64,000 nt of DNA from Fulvimarina pelagi HTCC2506. Its GTDB lineage: Bacteria; Pseudomonadota; Alphaproteobacteria; Rhizobiales; Rhizobiaceae. Below the pieces are notes generated by a model, which saw only the letters and a list, made by a program, of their open reading frames with translations, was not told the DNA's origin and ran no database searches. Below, piece after piece: positions 63,043 to 64,000 of the stretch. A program made the position numbers and the translations under genes. The stretch lies in the NCBI RefSeq assembly GCF_000153705.1, contig NZ_DS022272.1, positions 1,619,839-1,683,838 on the forward strand. Reading direction: 5' to 3'. Position 1 is the stretch's first letter. Each line of letters begins with the position of its first letter.

Positions 63043-63591
63043 ATGTCCGATCGTATCATCATGCGCACTGGTGAAGCCCTCGTCGCCGGAGGGCCTCCGG
63101 GGACGGCGGCCGAGCCCGAGGTCGTCATCGGCGAACTCGACGGCCCGGTCGGCACGGCGCTCGCCACACTCACCGGCGACCAGGTCGCCGGCCACAGCCG
63201 CGTGTTTGCGCTACTCAACACCGACATCATGGTGCGTCCGGTCACGCTCTGCACCTCGAAGGTGACCGTCGACAATCTGAAATACACCAACATCCTGATG
63301 GGCACGGTGCAGTTCGCCATCGCCAACGGCGTGCTCGACGCCGTTCGCGAGGGCCTCCTACCGAAGGACCGGGTGAACGATCTCGGCATCATCTGCTCGG
63401 TCTGGCTGGCGCCAACGATCGTCGACGTCGACGACCTAGACCACAAGGTTCTCTTCGACATCCACCGCAAGGGCATGACGAATGCCATCCGCAAGGCGAT
63501 GTCGAACGAGCCCTCCATCGACTGGCTTCTCGAAAACCAGGACAAGATCACCCACAAATACTACCAGCAGGGCCTCGACGGGAAAATCTGA
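63043..63591 (+). CDS. Formaldehyde-activating enzyme (Fae) family protein
   Basis: A 182-residue protein matching Fae along its length: MRTGEALVAGG near the start (family GEALVGDGN), VVIGELDGPVGTALA, a DIMVRPVTLCTSKVTVDNLKYTNILMGTVQFAIANGVLDAV middle split over residues about 60-100, and a long C-terminal helix. Fae condenses formaldehyde with tetrahydromethanopterin. Here the segment AEPEVVIG stands where family members have AHIDLIIG, so the histidine thought to act in catalysis is missing, and other Fae-like branches (Fae2/Fae3) may be closer. GGAG lies five bases before the ATG. It follows dadA by 100 bases and ends in a terminator. Confidence 0.75.
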   Translation: MSDRIIMRTGEALVAGGPPGTAAEPEVVIGELDGPVGTALATLTGDQVAGHSRVFALLNTDIMVRPVTLCTSKVTVDNLKYTNILMGTVQFAIANGVLDAVREGLLPKDRVNDLGIICSVWLAPTIVDVDDLDHKVLFDIHRKGMTNAIRKAMSNEPSIDWLLENQDKITHKYYQQGLDGKI

Positions 63592-63618
63592 TCTTCGTTC
63601 CCTGATCCGAACACGAGA

Positions 63619-63649
63619 ACGCCGCCCGAAGCCAAGCTCCGGGCGGCGT
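63619..63649 (+). terminator. Terminator after the Fae-like gene
   Basis: ACGCCGCCCG and CGGGCGGCGT form a perfect 10-pair stem around an 11-base loop, followed by CTTCGTTTCC, 28 bases after the stop. It also lies close to the convergent YihY stop. Confidence 0.75.
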
Positions 63650-63675
63650 CTTCGTTTCCGCCAGGGGAAAGCCGA

Positions 63676-64000
63676 TCAGTCCCTGTTGCGGAGCGCGGCG
63701 ATCTGGTCGGCGAGTTCGGCCTTCCGGTCTCCGGGCTCGCGTTCCTCGCCGACGGTCGTGTCCTCGGCGGTCTGGTGTTCGAGCTGTGCGTTGAGCTCGG
63801 CGCCCGCGAGGAGGATGATCATCATGATCCACGTCCACATCAGGAAGACGATGATTGAGGCCATCGAGCCGTAGGTGGCGTCGAAGTTCTTCACGTTGGA
63901 CGCATAGAAGCTGAAGGCGATCGAGGCGATCACCCAGCCGAGGATCGTCAGCACCGCGCCCGGCGTCAGCCATTTGAAGGTCGGTGAGCGCCGGTGCGGA
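63676..64000 (-). CDS. YihY/BrkB-family membrane protein, C-terminal part
   Basis: The C-terminal 108 codons of a gene that continues beyond the window edge; the 5' end and start are outside. The visible part has the family's final membrane helices (LTILGWVIASIAFSFYASN and YGSMASIIVFLMWTWIMMIILLAGAELNAQLE), preceded by FKWLTPGAVLT, followed by a charged tail (EHQTAEDTTVGEEREP...). YihY/BrkB proteins are polytopic inner-membrane proteins of unclear function, once proposed as a ribonuclease or virulence factor. It is convergent with the Fae-like gene. Confidence 0.9.
   Translation of the reverse strand, partial: PHRRSPTFKWLTPGAVLTILGWVIASIAFSFYASNVKNFDATYGSMASIIVFLMWTWIMMIILLAGAELNAQLEHQTAEDTTVGEEREPGDRKAELADQIAALRNRD

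Overview
The window is a high-GC chromosomal segment of an alphaproteobacterium, almost certainly of the order Hyphomicrobiales (Rhizobiales). The evidence is an LpcC-type LPS core mannosyltransferase next to greA and carB, a trxB-lsrB pair, the block mutM / ubiE-ubiB-coaBC-dut, and a GatB/YqeY gene divergent from carA. The many osmolyte, potassium and C1-related genes would suit a marine or saline member, perhaps an Aurantimonadaceae relative, but that placement is a guess. I see no prophage, insertion sequence, CRISPR array or plasmid gene.

Layout. Bases 1-2113: a partial hypothetical gene, an LrgA/LrgB pair and YqeY. Bases 2496-8149: carA and carB, separated by a terminator, a small ORF and an XRE regulator with operator-like repeats. 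Bases 8363-13861: greA, two LPS glycosyltransferases and two tandem TrkH potassium channels. Bases 14010-16963: trxB, an LsrB/VtlR-type LysR regulator and a phosphatase. Bases 17028-22903: an unusual group of small exported proteins of unknown function (several carrying a VPG motif), with a DMT transporter and a methyltransferase among them. Bases 23006-28647: pyroglutamyl peptidase, cold-shock protein, AMP nucleosidase, an EEP phosphohydrolase and a BCCT transporter. Bases 28681-34100: GlpM-like protein, two acyl-CoA ligases and ETF-ubiquinone oxidoreductase. Bases 34276-47030: SMR pump, uracil-DNA glycosylase, MFS and GntP transporters, a SelD-type flavoprotein, recG, acetyltransferase, glutaminase, DUF502, cysK and a diguanylate cyclase. 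Bases 47051-53506: dut, coaBC, ubiB, ubiE, mutM, enoyl-CoA hydratase and tRNA-Ala(CGC). Bases 53581-64000: MscS channel, GGDEF-EAL protein, an ABC exporter-dapB-gpmA-GNAT operon, then a tandem glycine riboswitch controlling a DadA-type oxidase followed by a Fae-like protein, and a partial YihY/BrkB gene.

Most of the window is housekeeping. Two places stand out. (1) The 17.7-22.9 kb cluster of small secreted proteins: two are ancient duplicates with nearly identical signal peptides, one has a 42-residue internal repeat, and two neighbours end in VPGQ(T/V)PR. (2) The 61.4-63.6 kb module, where a glycine-sensing riboswitch precedes a FAD amine oxidase and a formaldehyde-activating-enzyme homologue that seems to lack the family's catalytic histidine. 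Gene starts were chosen by Shine-Dalgarno sequence and family N-termini, so some differ from the longest open frame.
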